Assembly (NCBI GenBank): GCA_016710525.1
Contig: JADJVQ010000003.1
Coordinates: forward strand, 62,001-126,000
Length of the DNA stretch: 64,000 nucleotides
From: Burkholderiaceae bacterium
GTDB taxonomy: Bacteria; Pseudomonadota; Gammaproteobacteria; Burkholderiales; Burkholderiaceae_E
Reading direction: 5' to 3'
Made by a program: the position numbers and the translations under genes. This document shows positions 55,350 to 64,000 of this stretch, piece after piece (within the stretch, counting starts at the first letter, position 1; each line of letters begins with the position of its first letter). The notes below the pieces were generated by a model. It made no database searches, was not told where the DNA came from, and saw only the letters and a program-made list of their open reading frames with translations.

Positions 55350-56180
55350 ATGAGCGAATTCGCCGCACACCTGAGCGATGTGTTCCGCCATTTCGGGCCT
55401 ATCGACGTGCGCCGGATGTTCGGCGGGCAGGGCGTTTTTCATCAGGGCCTGATGTTCGGCCTGGTCATCGACGACACGCTCTACTTGAAGGCCGATGCGC
55501 TCAGCGCGGCGGGCTTCGAGGCACTGGGGCTGCCGCGCTTCACCTATACGCGTCAGGGCCGCCCGACGAGCCTGTCGTATTACCAGGCGCCCGAAGGCGT
55601 CTTCGAGGACGCCGCCGAGGCCATGCGCTGGGCGCGGCACGCTTTCGAGGCCGCGCTGCGGGGCCGCCCGAAACAACCCGCCGCGGCCGGCAGGCGGAAG
55701 CGGGCCAAAGCGGCGCCAAGACCGGTGCGAAGACCGGCGCCAAAACCGGCGCCAAAACCGGCGCCAAAACCGGCGCCAAAACCGGCGCTAAAACCGGCGC
55801 TAAAACCGGCGCTAAAACCGGCGCTAAAACCGGCGCCCGGGTGCGGTCCCCGGCCAAGCCCTCGCGCAGCTGATCCCTTTTCACCCGAGCAGGTGCAAAC
55901 GACCATGTGCCGAAGCATCAAGACCCTGTTCAACTTCGAGCCGCCGGCCACCGACGAGGAGGTCCGCGCCGCGGCCCTGCAGTTCGTGCGCAAGCTGAGC
56001 GGTTTCAACAGTCCGTCCCAGGCCAATCGGGCTGCCTTCGATCGGGCCGTGGACGAGGTCGCCGCCAGTGCCCGCGGACTGATCGCCGCGCTGGTCACGA
56101 CCGCCGACCCGCGCGACCGCGAAATCGAGGCGCAGCGCGCCCGTGCGCGTTCCGCGGCGCGCTTCGGCTCAGCGCCGTAA
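55350..56180 (+). CDS. TfoX-like domain, repeat linker and DUF2277 domain in one frame
   Basis: As read, 276 residues in one frame: a TfoX N-terminal domain (residues ~1-105; R-R-M-F-G-G-Q-G-V-F-H-Q-G), a basic linker of A-P-K-P/A-L-K-P repeats, and a DUF2277 domain from M-C-R-S-I-K-T-L-F-N-F at ATG 55905. DUF2277 is normally a stand-alone protein of about 90 residues. In another frame, the same repeats read G-A-K-T-G-A-K-T and end R-S-P-A-K-P-S-R-S-stop at 55872, so a one-base error near 55710 could hide two separate genes. Neither part has a proven reaction. Confidence 0.7.
   Translation: MSEFAAHLSDVFRHFGPIDVRRMFGGQGVFHQGLMFGLVIDDTLYLKADALSAAGFEALGLPRFTYTRQGRPTSLSYYQAPEGVFEDAAEAMRWARHAFEAALRGRPKQPAAAGRRKRAKAAPRPVRRPAPKPAPKPAPKPAPKPALKPALKPALKPALKPAPGCGPRPSPRAADPFSPEQVQTTMCRSIKTLFNFEPPATDEEVRAAALQFVRKLSGFNSPSQANRAAFDRAVDEVAASARGLIAALVTTADPRDREIEAQRARARSAARFGSAP
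55737..55845. repeat. 12-bp tandem repeat, ccaaaaccggcg type
   Basis: About nine copies of a 12-bp unit (gccaaaaccggc, some with gctaaaaccggc) lie between the TfoX-like and DUF2277 parts. The unit is a multiple of three, so copy-number change would preserve the frame and alter only linker length. Confidence 0.85.
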
Positions 56181-56346
56181 AGGGACGCGGGCGCGTCGGC
56201 GAAACGCCCGCGAGCCCGCGGGCCAGGCGCAGTCCCGGGTTTCAATCCGCAAACGATTGGACGCGGCCGATGCCGCCAGGGGGCCAGGGAGGCGGTCCGA
56301 CTCGCTATCATGGTCGCCGACCCAGTCCTTTTCGCGAGCTTTCGCC

Positions 56347-57174
56347 ATGATCACCACGCCTGCCGGCTTTGACCCCGCGCTCGACATCCTTCTCGATGAC
56401 GACGCCATCGCCCACGTTTTCGTGCGTGACTCACTGGTCCTGTTCAGCGATTCGCCCGGGGCGCTGCCCTGGCGGTTCTATCGCGGTGAAGGATTGCGGG
56501 CCGCGCGGGTCCACGGCATCGGCCGCCACGAGGGCAAGTCGCACGTCGCGGTGGCGCTGGACGACGATGTGTCGGCCCGCTCGCTGCCCTCGAGCCTGCG
56601 CGCCGCGAACCTGCGCAGCTGGTTCAGCGTGATCGACGACGCCACGCTGTCGATCGCGATGCGCGCCGTGCAGGTGCTGGAGTGGGATCGTACCCATCGA
56701 TTCTGCGGCGCCTGCGGCACACGGACCGATCAGGCCGACAACGAGCGCGCCAAGCGCTGTCCGTCCTGTTCGCTCACCGTGTATCCGCGGATCTCGCCGG
56801 CCATGATGGTGCTGGTCACCCGTGGGCGCGAGCTGCTGCTGGGCCGGGGCATCAATTTTCCGCCGGGCCGTTACAGCGCGCTGGCCGGTTTCCTGGAGGC
56901 CGGCGAGACGATCGAAGAAGCCGTGCACCGCGAGGTGCTCGAAGAGGTCAATGTGAAGGTCGACAACCTGCGCTACTTCGGCAGCCAGAGCTGGCCCTTC
57001 CCCAATTCGCTGATGATCGCCTTCCGGGCCGAATACGCCGGTGGCGAACTGCGCCACGATCCGGCCGAGCTGGCCGATGCGCAGTGGTTCACGCCAGAGA
57101 ACGTGCCGCAGATGCCCCCGTCGCTGTCGATCGCCCGGGCCCTGCTCGATTCGACGCTGGCCGAGCTGCGCTGA
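56347..57174 (+). CDS. nudC: NADH pyrophosphatase / RNA deNADding Nudix enzyme
   Basis: ATG 56347 (M-I-T-T-P-A-G) gives 275 residues. A zinc ribbon, C-G-A-C and C-P-S-C, lies near residues 119-140. The Nudix box is G-F-L-E-A-G-E-T-I-E with R-E-V-L-E-E-V-N, and NudC's S-Q-P-W-P-F-P-x-S reads S-Q-S-W-P-F-P-N-S. It hydrolyses NAD(H) to NMN(H) and AMP and removes NAD caps from RNA. The Gly after the Nudix E-E is Asn here. It lies 82 bp before a FAD-dependent oxidase gene. Confidence 0.94.
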   Translation: MITTPAGFDPALDILLDDDAIAHVFVRDSLVLFSDSPGALPWRFYRGEGLRAARVHGIGRHEGKSHVAVALDDDVSARSLPSSLRAANLRSWFSVIDDATLSIAMRAVQVLEWDRTHRFCGACGTRTDQADNERAKRCPSCSLTVYPRISPAMMVLVTRGRELLLGRGINFPPGRYSALAGFLEAGETIEEAVHREVLEEVNVKVDNLRYFGSQSWPFPNSLMIAFRAEYAGGELRHDPAELADAQWFTPENVPQMPPSLSIARALLDSTLAELR

Positions 57175-57256
57175 CGCGCGCCCGCGCACCGGCGACCGAG
57201 CAGCCGCGAACCCGCTCGGCTCCTGCAACCCTCCCGATGAACGGTCCGACCCATCC

Positions 57257-58651
57257 ATGACGCCCGAATTGCTGCAGACCCTGCGTTCGATCCTCGGTGA
57301 GTCCGGCCTGATCACCGGGGCCGATGTGTCCGCGCGAGCCACCAGTTTTCGCAATCCGGCGCCGATGGTGGCGGCGGCGATCGCGCGGCCGTCCGACACC
57401 GCGCAGCTGGCTGCCGTGATGAAGGCCTGCCACGGCGCCGGGCAGGCCGTGATCACCCATGGCGGCATGACCGGACTGGTCGACGGGGTGCGTGCCGCGT
57501 CCGACCAGCTGGCCGTGTCGCTGGAGCGCATGAACCGGATCGAGTCGATCGACACCGTGCAGCGCGTGGCCATCGCGCAGGCCGGGGTCACGCTGCAGGC
57601 TTTCCAGGAGGCCGTGCAGGCGCAGGGTCTGCTGTTTCCGCTGGACCTGGGGGCCCGTGGAACGGCCACCCTGGGCGGCAACGCGTCGACCAACGCCGGC
57701 GGCAATCGGGTCATCCGCTACGGCATGATGCGCGACATGGTGCTGGGGCTGGAGGCGGTGCTGGCCGACGGCACCGTGGTCACTTCGCTGAACACGCTCA
57801 TCAAGAACAACACCGGCTACGACCTGAAGCAGCTGTTCATCGGCGCCGAGGGCACGCTGGGCATCATCACCCGCCTGTCGCTGCGCTTGCGCGAACAGCC
57901 GCGAAGCCAGCAGGTCGCTTTCGTGGCGATCCCGGATTTCGACTCGGTGATGGCCACGCTGCGCGCCGTCGACCGCGGCCTGGGCGGCATGCTGTCGGCC
58001 TTCGAGGTCATGTGGAATGCGCACTATCGGCTGATCACCACGCCGCCGGCGACCAACCGGGCGCCGGTGTCGGTGGACAGCCCCTTCGTCGCGCTGATCG
58101 AATGCATGGGCGGCGACCCGGCCGTCGACGGTCCGCGTTTCGAGGCGGTGCTCGGCGAGGCCCTCGAGGCCGGCCACCTCAGCGATGCGGTCATCGCCAA
58201 GAGCGACAGCGAGGCACAGGCCTTCTGGGCTCTGCGCGACGATGTCGGACAGGCGCGCCGCCACGGACCGGGCATCGGCTTCGACGTGTCGCTGCCCAAT
58301 GTGAAGATGGGGGCTTACATCGACGAAGTGCGCGCCAGCATCCTCGGACGCTGGCCGGACGGCCATTTCTTCAGCTACGGGCACCTGGGCGACGGCAATC
58401 TGCATCTGGTCGCCTGCGTGGGTTCCGATGAGCCCGAGGCGCGCGCCGATGTCTCGCGCCGCGTCTATGAACCGCTGGCCGCGCTGGGCGGCTCGATCTC
58501 GGCAGAGCACGGCATCGGACGCCAGAAGAAGGCCTACCTCGATATCTCACGCAGCGCGACCGAGATCGCGCTGATGCAGCTGCTCAAGCGCTCGCTCGAT
58601 CCGCGTGGGCTGCTCAATCCGGGCCTGATCTTCGATCCCGACCCCGCCTGA
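57257..58651 (+). CDS. FAD-binding oxidase (glycolate oxidase/D-lactate dehydrogenase type)
   Basis: ATG 57257 (M-T-P-E-L-L-Q) gives 464 residues. The FAD-binding PCMH domain has T-H-G-G-M-T-G-L-V-D-G, D-L-G-A-R-G-T-A-T-L-G-G-N-A-S-T-N-A-G-G and Y-D-L-K-Q-L-F-I-G-A-E-G-T-L-G-I. The C-terminal domain carries the G-H-L-G-D-G-N-L-H signature and ends with the common E-H-G-I-G. It oxidises a 2-hydroxyacid (D-lactate, glycolate or D-2-hydroxyglutarate type) to a keto acid with FAD. The gene 201 bp downstream, on the same strand, is menA-like. Confidence 0.95.
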   Translation: MTPELLQTLRSILGESGLITGADVSARATSFRNPAPMVAAAIARPSDTAQLAAVMKACHGAGQAVITHGGMTGLVDGVRAASDQLAVSLERMNRIESIDTVQRVAIAQAGVTLQAFQEAVQAQGLLFPLDLGARGTATLGGNASTNAGGNRVIRYGMMRDMVLGLEAVLADGTVVTSLNTLIKNNTGYDLKQLFIGAEGTLGIITRLSLRLREQPRSQQVAFVAIPDFDSVMATLRAVDRGLGGMLSAFEVMWNAHYRLITTPPATNRAPVSVDSPFVALIECMGGDPAVDGPRFEAVLGEALEAGHLSDAVIAKSDSEAQAFWALRDDVGQARRHGPGIGFDVSLPNVKMGAYIDEVRASILGRWPDGHFFSYGHLGDGNLHLVACVGSDEPEARADVSRRVYEPLAALGGSISAEHGIGRQKKAYLDISRSATEIALMQLLKRSLDPRGLLNPGLIFDPDPA

Positions 58652-58769
58652 GGGGCCCGTCGGGCGGCGGATCGCGCGCCGCCCGCGCAACACTTGCGCC
58701 CTGACGGAACACGCCGGGGTGCCTGAGTGTCCTGCGTGCGGCACAATCGTAGCCATTGCGCTGGACACT

Positions 58770-58794
58770 CTGTCACGACAAGCGCGCGTGACAG
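58770..58794. promoter_or_regulatory. inverted repeat ctgtcacg / cgtgacag
   Basis: A perfect 8-bp inverted repeat with a 9-bp spacer lies 59 bp upstream of the menA-like start, within a 201-bp gap. It could be an operator or a hairpin; no regulator is adjacent to decide which. Confidence 0.4.
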
Positions 58795-58852
58795 TCGATC
58801 CGCCCGGCCGATCCCTTCGCGATCAACCCAACCGATCCGATGTGTCGATGCG

Positions 58853-59776
58853 ATGACCGCCACGATCAGCGTCCGTCCGAACTCCCCTGCCGCCTGGGCT
58901 GCCGCCACGCGGCCCAAGACCCTGTGGATTGCGGCCATCCCGGTGATCGTCGCCGCCGCTCTGGCCTGGTCCGAAGGGGTGGCACTCGATCCGCATCAGG
59001 TGTTCCTGACCCTGGCGGGATCGATTCTCATGCAGGTGATCACCAATCTGCAGAACGACGTCGGGTACACGGTACGTCGCGCCGAGACCGGACAGCGCAT
59101 CGGGCTGCCCCGAGCCACGGCCAACGGCTGGCTGTCGGTACCGACGGTGCGCGGCGCGATCGTCGGCGCGGTGGCCCTGACCATGCTGCTCGGGCTGCCG
59201 CTGGTGCTGCATTCGGGCCTGCCGGTGCTGCTGCTGGGGCTGGCCTCGATCGTGGCGGCGCTCAGCTACATGGGCGGGCGGTGGCCGATTGCGTACACCC
59301 CGCTGGGCGAACTCACCGTCTTCGTGTTCTTCGGCCTGGCCGCGGTCTCGGGCAGCTACTTAGTGTTCGCCGGGTCCGTTGGGCCAATAGCCTGGCTGGC
59401 TGCGGCCGCAGTGGGTGCTCACGCCGCGGCCGTGCTGGCGGTCAACAACTACCGCGATGCGGAGCACGACGCCCGAACGGGCCGGCGCACCTTCGCGGCT
59501 TCGTTCGGGTCCGGCCCGGCGCAGCGCCTGTACACCCTGCTGATGTTCAGCCCCTTCGTGCTGTGCGTGGGCATTGCCTGGCTGGCCGTGCGCCCGCTGC
59601 TGCTCGTGCCGCTGCTGGTGCTGCCGTGGGCAATGCAATTGCGCGCCCGCTTCTGCACGACGGTGCGTGGCGATGCCTTCACCGACATCCTGTTCGGCAC
59701 GGTCATGCTCGAGGTCGCTTTCGGCATGCTCCTGGCCGCCGGCGCCGTGGTCAGCCGGATGCTGGGTCTGCCGTGA
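58853..59776 (+). CDS. UbiA-family prenyltransferase (MenA-like)
   Basis: ATG 58853 (M-T-A-T-I-S-V) gives 307 residues with about eight membrane helices. The first Asp motif region is N-L-Q-N-D-V-G-Y, lacking the second Asp of a typical N-D-x-x-D. The second is N-N-Y-R-D-A-E-H-D-A-R-T-G-R-R-T-F-A, close to the MenA pattern N-N-x-R-D-x-x-x-D-x-x-x-G-K-x-T. It should attach a prenyl chain to an aromatic ring (menaquinone-type or related). The Bug-protein start overlaps its stop as GTGA. Confidence 0.85.
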   Translation: MTATISVRPNSPAAWAAATRPKTLWIAAIPVIVAAALAWSEGVALDPHQVFLTLAGSILMQVITNLQNDVGYTVRRAETGQRIGLPRATANGWLSVPTVRGAIVGAVALTMLLGLPLVLHSGLPVLLLGLASIVAALSYMGGRWPIAYTPLGELTVFVFFGLAAVSGSYLVFAGSVGPIAWLAAAAVGAHAAAVLAVNNYRDAEHDARTGRRTFAASFGSGPAQRLYTLLMFSPFVLCVGIAWLAVRPLLLVPLLVLPWAMQLRARFCTTVRGDAFTDILFGTVMLEVAFGMLLAAGAVVSRMLGLP

Positions 59777-60765
59777 CGGCTGGCCGCCGCCCATGGCTGC
59801 TCGGGCCGGCCGCGCTGCTGGCCGCGGGCGGTCTGGGTCCCTGGGTTGCCTCGAGGGCCGACGAAGCCTTTCCGGTGCGCCCGGTCCGCGTGGTCGTGCC
59901 GTTCTCGGTCGGGCTGGGCCCGGACGTCGTGATGCGGGTCCTGGCCGAGCACCTGGCGCGCCGGTGGGGGCGTCCGGTGCTGATCGACAACCGCCCGGGC
60001 GCTTCGGGCATCGTCGCGCTGCTCGAGGCGCGCAACGCGCCCCGCGACGGACACACGCTGGTGCTCGGCGAGGCCGGTTCGCTGGCGGTGCTGCCGGTAC
60101 TGCGCCGGCCCGTCGGCTACGATCCGCTGCGCGATTTCGAACCCCTCACCACGGTGTTCCGGGCCACGTTCGCCCTGCTCGTCGGGGCGCAGGCAAGATT
60201 TGCCGATCTCGCCGCGCTGATCGCGCAATCCCGCCAGGCTCCGGGGCGTGTCAGCTACGCCTCGCTGGGCAATGGGCACGCCTCGCAGGTCGCCGTCGAG
60301 CGCCTGGCCGAGCAGATCGGAGCCACCCTGCATCATGTGCCGTTTCGCGACGGCGCCCAGCTGCTGACCGCGGTCGCGCAGGGCGATGTCGACTTCACGG
60401 CCATATCGATGCATTCGGCGGCGGGTTTCGTGAAGGGCGGCAGGCTGCGCCCGCTGGCGGTGGCGGGCGCGCAGCGGCTCAAGGACTGGCCGGAACTCGC
60501 AACCTTGCCGCAGGCCGGCGGGCCGGCGCTCGAGATGACACCCTGGGCCGCGCTGATGCTGCCGGCCGGCGCTCCGCCCGGTGTCGTCCAGGTGCTTCGT
60601 ACGGCCCTGATCGACGCCCTCGCCGATCCTGCGGTGCGCGCGAAAGTCGAGTCCATGGGCTTCGAAGTGCTTCCCGGGTCGCCCGCTCAGGTGGTGGAGC
60701 TGATCCGGGCCGAGACCGATCTGGCGCATCGGCTGATCCGGCTGGGTCGCTTGAGTACGGAGTAG
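59773..60765 (+). CDS. Bug-family solute-binding protein
   Basis: GTG 59773 overlaps the stop of the menA-like gene, giving 330 residues. The signal peptide (L-L-G-P-A-A-L-L-A-A-G-G) ends near A-S-R-A-D. The Bug pattern follows: P-V-R-V-V-V-P-F-S, D-N-R-P-G-A-S-G, G-H-T-L-V-L-G and V-P-F-R-D-G. It binds a carboxylate in the periplasm. No tripartite tricarboxylate membrane genes are near. Translational coupling to a membrane prenyltransferase is unusual and has no obvious functional explanation. Confidence 0.92.
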   Translation: MTAGRRPWLLGPAALLAAGGLGPWVASRADEAFPVRPVRVVVPFSVGLGPDVVMRVLAEHLARRWGRPVLIDNRPGASGIVALLEARNAPRDGHTLVLGEAGSLAVLPVLRRPVGYDPLRDFEPLTTVFRATFALLVGAQARFADLAALIAQSRQAPGRVSYASLGNGHASQVAVERLAEQIGATLHHVPFRDGAQLLTAVAQGDVDFTAISMHSAAGFVKGGRLRPLAVAGAQRLKDWPELATLPQAGGPALEMTPWAALMLPAGAPPGVVQVLRTALIDALADPAVRAKVESMGFEVLPGSPAQVVELIRAETDLAHRLIRLGRLSTE

Positions 60766-60884
60766 CGATGGTATAGATGACACATCGGCGCTAATTATGT
60801 CGATAGCAAGCACTAACTCCGAACGATATTCATCCGAAGCCGCCGGGGGCGAATGGACGCAATGCTCTAGTGTGAATGTTGCGT

Positions 60885-60910
60885 TGCACCATTTCAGTCG
60901 GTATGGTGCA
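60885..60910. promoter_or_regulatory. inverted repeat tgcaccat / atggtgca
   Basis: A perfect 8-bp inverted repeat with a 10-bp spacer sits in the 261-bp gap (60766-61026) before the GNAT gene. This gap is less GC-rich than the rest and contains no supportable gene. The repeat could be an operator. Confidence 0.45.
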
Positions 60911-61026
60911 CGGACAACTTGCGGGACACCGCTGGCGCGGCCCCATCGGGCCGGGACGCCGGCCGGTGCATCCCTACCGCCCCATCCGGGCGAACCCGGA
61001 GGAGACAAGTCTGATAGGAGCAGCAC

Positions 61027-61572
61027 ATGCCTGGACTCGTCCACGCCCTCGGGGCCTCATCCCGGGAAGAACTGATCACCCACTTCGAGCGCCTCGACAC
61101 GCGCGACCGCGGACTGCGGTTCGGTCACGCCGTCAGCAGCGAGCGCCTGCGCCAGTACATCGAAGGCATCGATTTCGACCGGGACACCGTGTTCGGTGTG
61201 CGCGACGACGACGGCAGCCTGTGCGGCGTCACCCACCTGGCCTGCTGGCCGGAAGCCGCCGAGCTCGGCCTGAGCGTGCTGCCCGCGTTTCGCGGCAAAG
61301 GCCTGGCGCAGGCGATGTTCGATCGTGCCGTGCTGCGTGCCCGCAACCGCGGCACGGTCGAACTGTTCATGCACTGCCTGGCCGAAAACGGCGCGATGAT
61401 GCACATCGCCCGCAAGGCTGGGATGAAGGTGGTGGTCGAGCATGCCGAAGGCGATGCCTACCTGGAACTGCCGCCGCCGGACGCGTTTTCGCTCGGCCGG
61501 GAGATGTATCAGGGGCAGCTGGTGCTGCTCGATTGGGCGCTGCGGGCACGGATGCCGCAGCCGGCCCGGTAG
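61027..61572 (+). CDS. GNAT-family N-acetyltransferase
   Basis: The 181-residue protein has the GNAT core: L-S-V-L-P-A-F-R-G-K-G-L-A gives the acetyl-CoA pyrophosphate loop (R-x-x-G-x-A), followed by a helix and the L-F-M-H-C-L-A-E-N segment. No membrane part or signal is seen. It transfers an acetyl group from acetyl-CoA to an unknown amine. The upstream gap holds an inverted repeat. prfC starts 34 bp downstream and may be co-transcribed. Confidence 0.92.
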   Translation: MPGLVHALGASSREELITHFERLDTRDRGLRFGHAVSSERLRQYIEGIDFDRDTVFGVRDDDGSLCGVTHLACWPEAAELGLSVLPAFRGKGLAQAMFDRAVLRARNRGTVELFMHCLAENGAMMHIARKAGMKVVVEHAEGDAYLELPPPDAFSLGREMYQGQLVLLDWALRARMPQPAR

Positions 61573-61605
61573 AATCGCGGGTTACCCCACGAAGCAGGAG
61601 GCGCG

Positions 61606-63210
<1,605 letters not shown>

Positions 63211-63297
63211 GCGCAGGGCTGAGCGCCGGGGTGCCGGCTGGGGTGGCGGCGCGGTTCTCGGACCGGATGCCGACCGAGTGCCCGAGCGGCGCGCGGG

Positions 63298-64000
63298 TCA
63301 GACGTGCCGTGTCAGGCCGCCGTCCACCCGAATATTCTGTCCCGTGATGTAACCCGCGCCCTCGCCGGCCAGGAAGGCCACCGTGCGGGCGATCTCCTCG
63401 ACCCGGCCGTAGCGCTGCAGCGGAATGCGCGCGCGCCGGTCTTCCTTTTCGGGCAGGCTGTCGATGAAGCCGGGCAGCACGTTGTTCATCCGGATGTTGT
63501 GCGCCGCATGCTGGTCCGAGAACAGTTTGGTGAAGTGCGCGAGAGCCGCGCGCAGCGTGCCGCTGACCGGGAACAGCGGGTCGGGCTCGAGCGCCGCGTA
63601 GGTGCTGATGTTGATGATCGACCCCCTCCCTGGGCCGTCATGATCGGCACCACCAGCCGTGCCAGCCGCAGCACCGGCATCAGGATGATGTCCAGGCCGC
63701 GATGCCAGTCGTCGTCGGCAATGGTGAGCAGTTCGCCCTTGGGCGGATGCGGGGATGACGACACCACCGCATCGATGCGCCCGAAGGCGGTCATCGCGGC
63801 CTGCACGGCGCGGGCCAGGTCGGCCGCCTCGAGCACGCTGCCGGTGATGCCGACGCCGCCCAGTTCGCGGCCCAGCGCTTCGCCCTTGCCGCTGGCCGAC
63901 ATCACCGCCACCTGCCAGCCCTGCGCGGCCAGCTCGCGCGCGCTGGCCGCGCCCATGCCGCTGCCCGCGGCGGTGATCAGGGCCACGCGGGCCGGAGTGC
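63298..64000 (-). pseudogene. SDR-family oxidoreductase, frameshifted and cut by the window edge
   Basis: The first frame (from beyond the right edge; A-R-V-A-L-I-T-A-A-G-S-G-M-G) reads through the NAD-binding glycine motif to about 63640, then loses sense in a run of five G (about 63625-63632). The correct continuation, S-I-I-N-I-S-T-Y-A-A, is in another frame and reaches M-N-N-V-L-P-G-F-I-D and G-Q-N-I-R-V-D-G-G. The catalytic Tyr region cannot be read cleanly. The family is classical SDR, and the 5' end is outside the window. One G added or lost would restore it. Confidence 0.8.

Overview
The window is high-GC DNA with tightly packed genes, short intergenic gaps and many GTG/TTG starts. 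Gene content points to an aerobic betaproteobacterium, most likely Burkholderiales: orphan Bug-type solute-binding proteins, a TRAP transporter, CaiB/BaiF CoA-transferases, acyl-CoA dehydrogenases, monomeric NADP isocitrate dehydrogenase and PEP carboxylase. No rRNA, tRNA, insertion sequence, prophage or CRISPR array was seen, and the genus cannot be fixed from sequence alone.

Layout. 1-2.7 kb: TRAP transporter operon (minus). 2.9-6.2 kb: an alpha/beta hydrolase and a fused double acyl-CoA dehydrogenase. 6.3-8.9 kb: a beta-propeller protein divergent from a GrdB-like gene containing an in-frame TGA. 9-14 kb: monomeric Icd, a broken serine beta-lactamase-type gene and a frameshifted MFS gene. 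14-16.2 kb: a diheme cytochrome c downstream of a second GrdB-like gene, with TGA at the same site. 16.3-20.8 kb: TauD-type dioxygenase divergent from a GntR regulator, a GST-like protein, an epimerase and a solute-binding protein. 20.9-25.3 kb: ppc and a plant-type phosphofructokinase. 25.3-30.7 kb: MFS transporter, enoyl-CoA hydratase, CoA-transferase, Bug protein and a decayed copy of the MFS gene. 30.8-34.4 kb: protealysin-like protease with an emfourin-like inhibitor, an ECF sigma factor with a cupin partner, and an NTF2-like protein. 34.5-39.7 kb: MscS channel, HMG-CoA-lyase-like enzyme divergent from CoA-transferase, enoyl-CoA hydratase and MFS. 39.8-45.9 kb: HAD hydrolase, GST, SDR, PHB-depolymerase-like lipoprotein, cytochrome c/P460 fusion, an unrecognised protein and an OmpA lipoprotein. 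46-55.3 kb: acyl-CoA dehydrogenase, beta-propeller lipoprotein, VIT-type transporter, MFS, flavin monooxygenase, a secreted HExxH protein and a nucleotidyltransferase-like protein. 55.3-64 kb: TfoX/DUF2277 frame, nudC, FAD-dependent oxidase, a MenA-like prenyltransferase coupled to a Bug protein, GNAT, prfC and an SDR cut by the window edge.

Much of the content fits uptake and CoA-dependent breakdown of carboxylic acids: TRAP and Bug binding proteins, CoA-transferases, dehydrogenases, hydratases and an HMGL-type lyase, with central carbon enzymes (Icd, PPC, PFK) between them. These modules are scattered, so a single pathway cannot be assigned.

The strongest unusual signal is a pair of GrdB-like genes 7 kb apart on opposite strands. 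Each is interrupted by TGA at the same place, followed by P-x-C-T-R-A-V-S-A, and each has a GC-rich hairpin with the same five-base loop about 11 nt after the TGA. This is what two selenocysteine-containing paralogues would look like. No Sec machinery gene lies in the window. Separately, five genes carry apparent single-base frameshifts, several in or beside homopolymer runs, so sequencing error should be excluded before calling them decayed.
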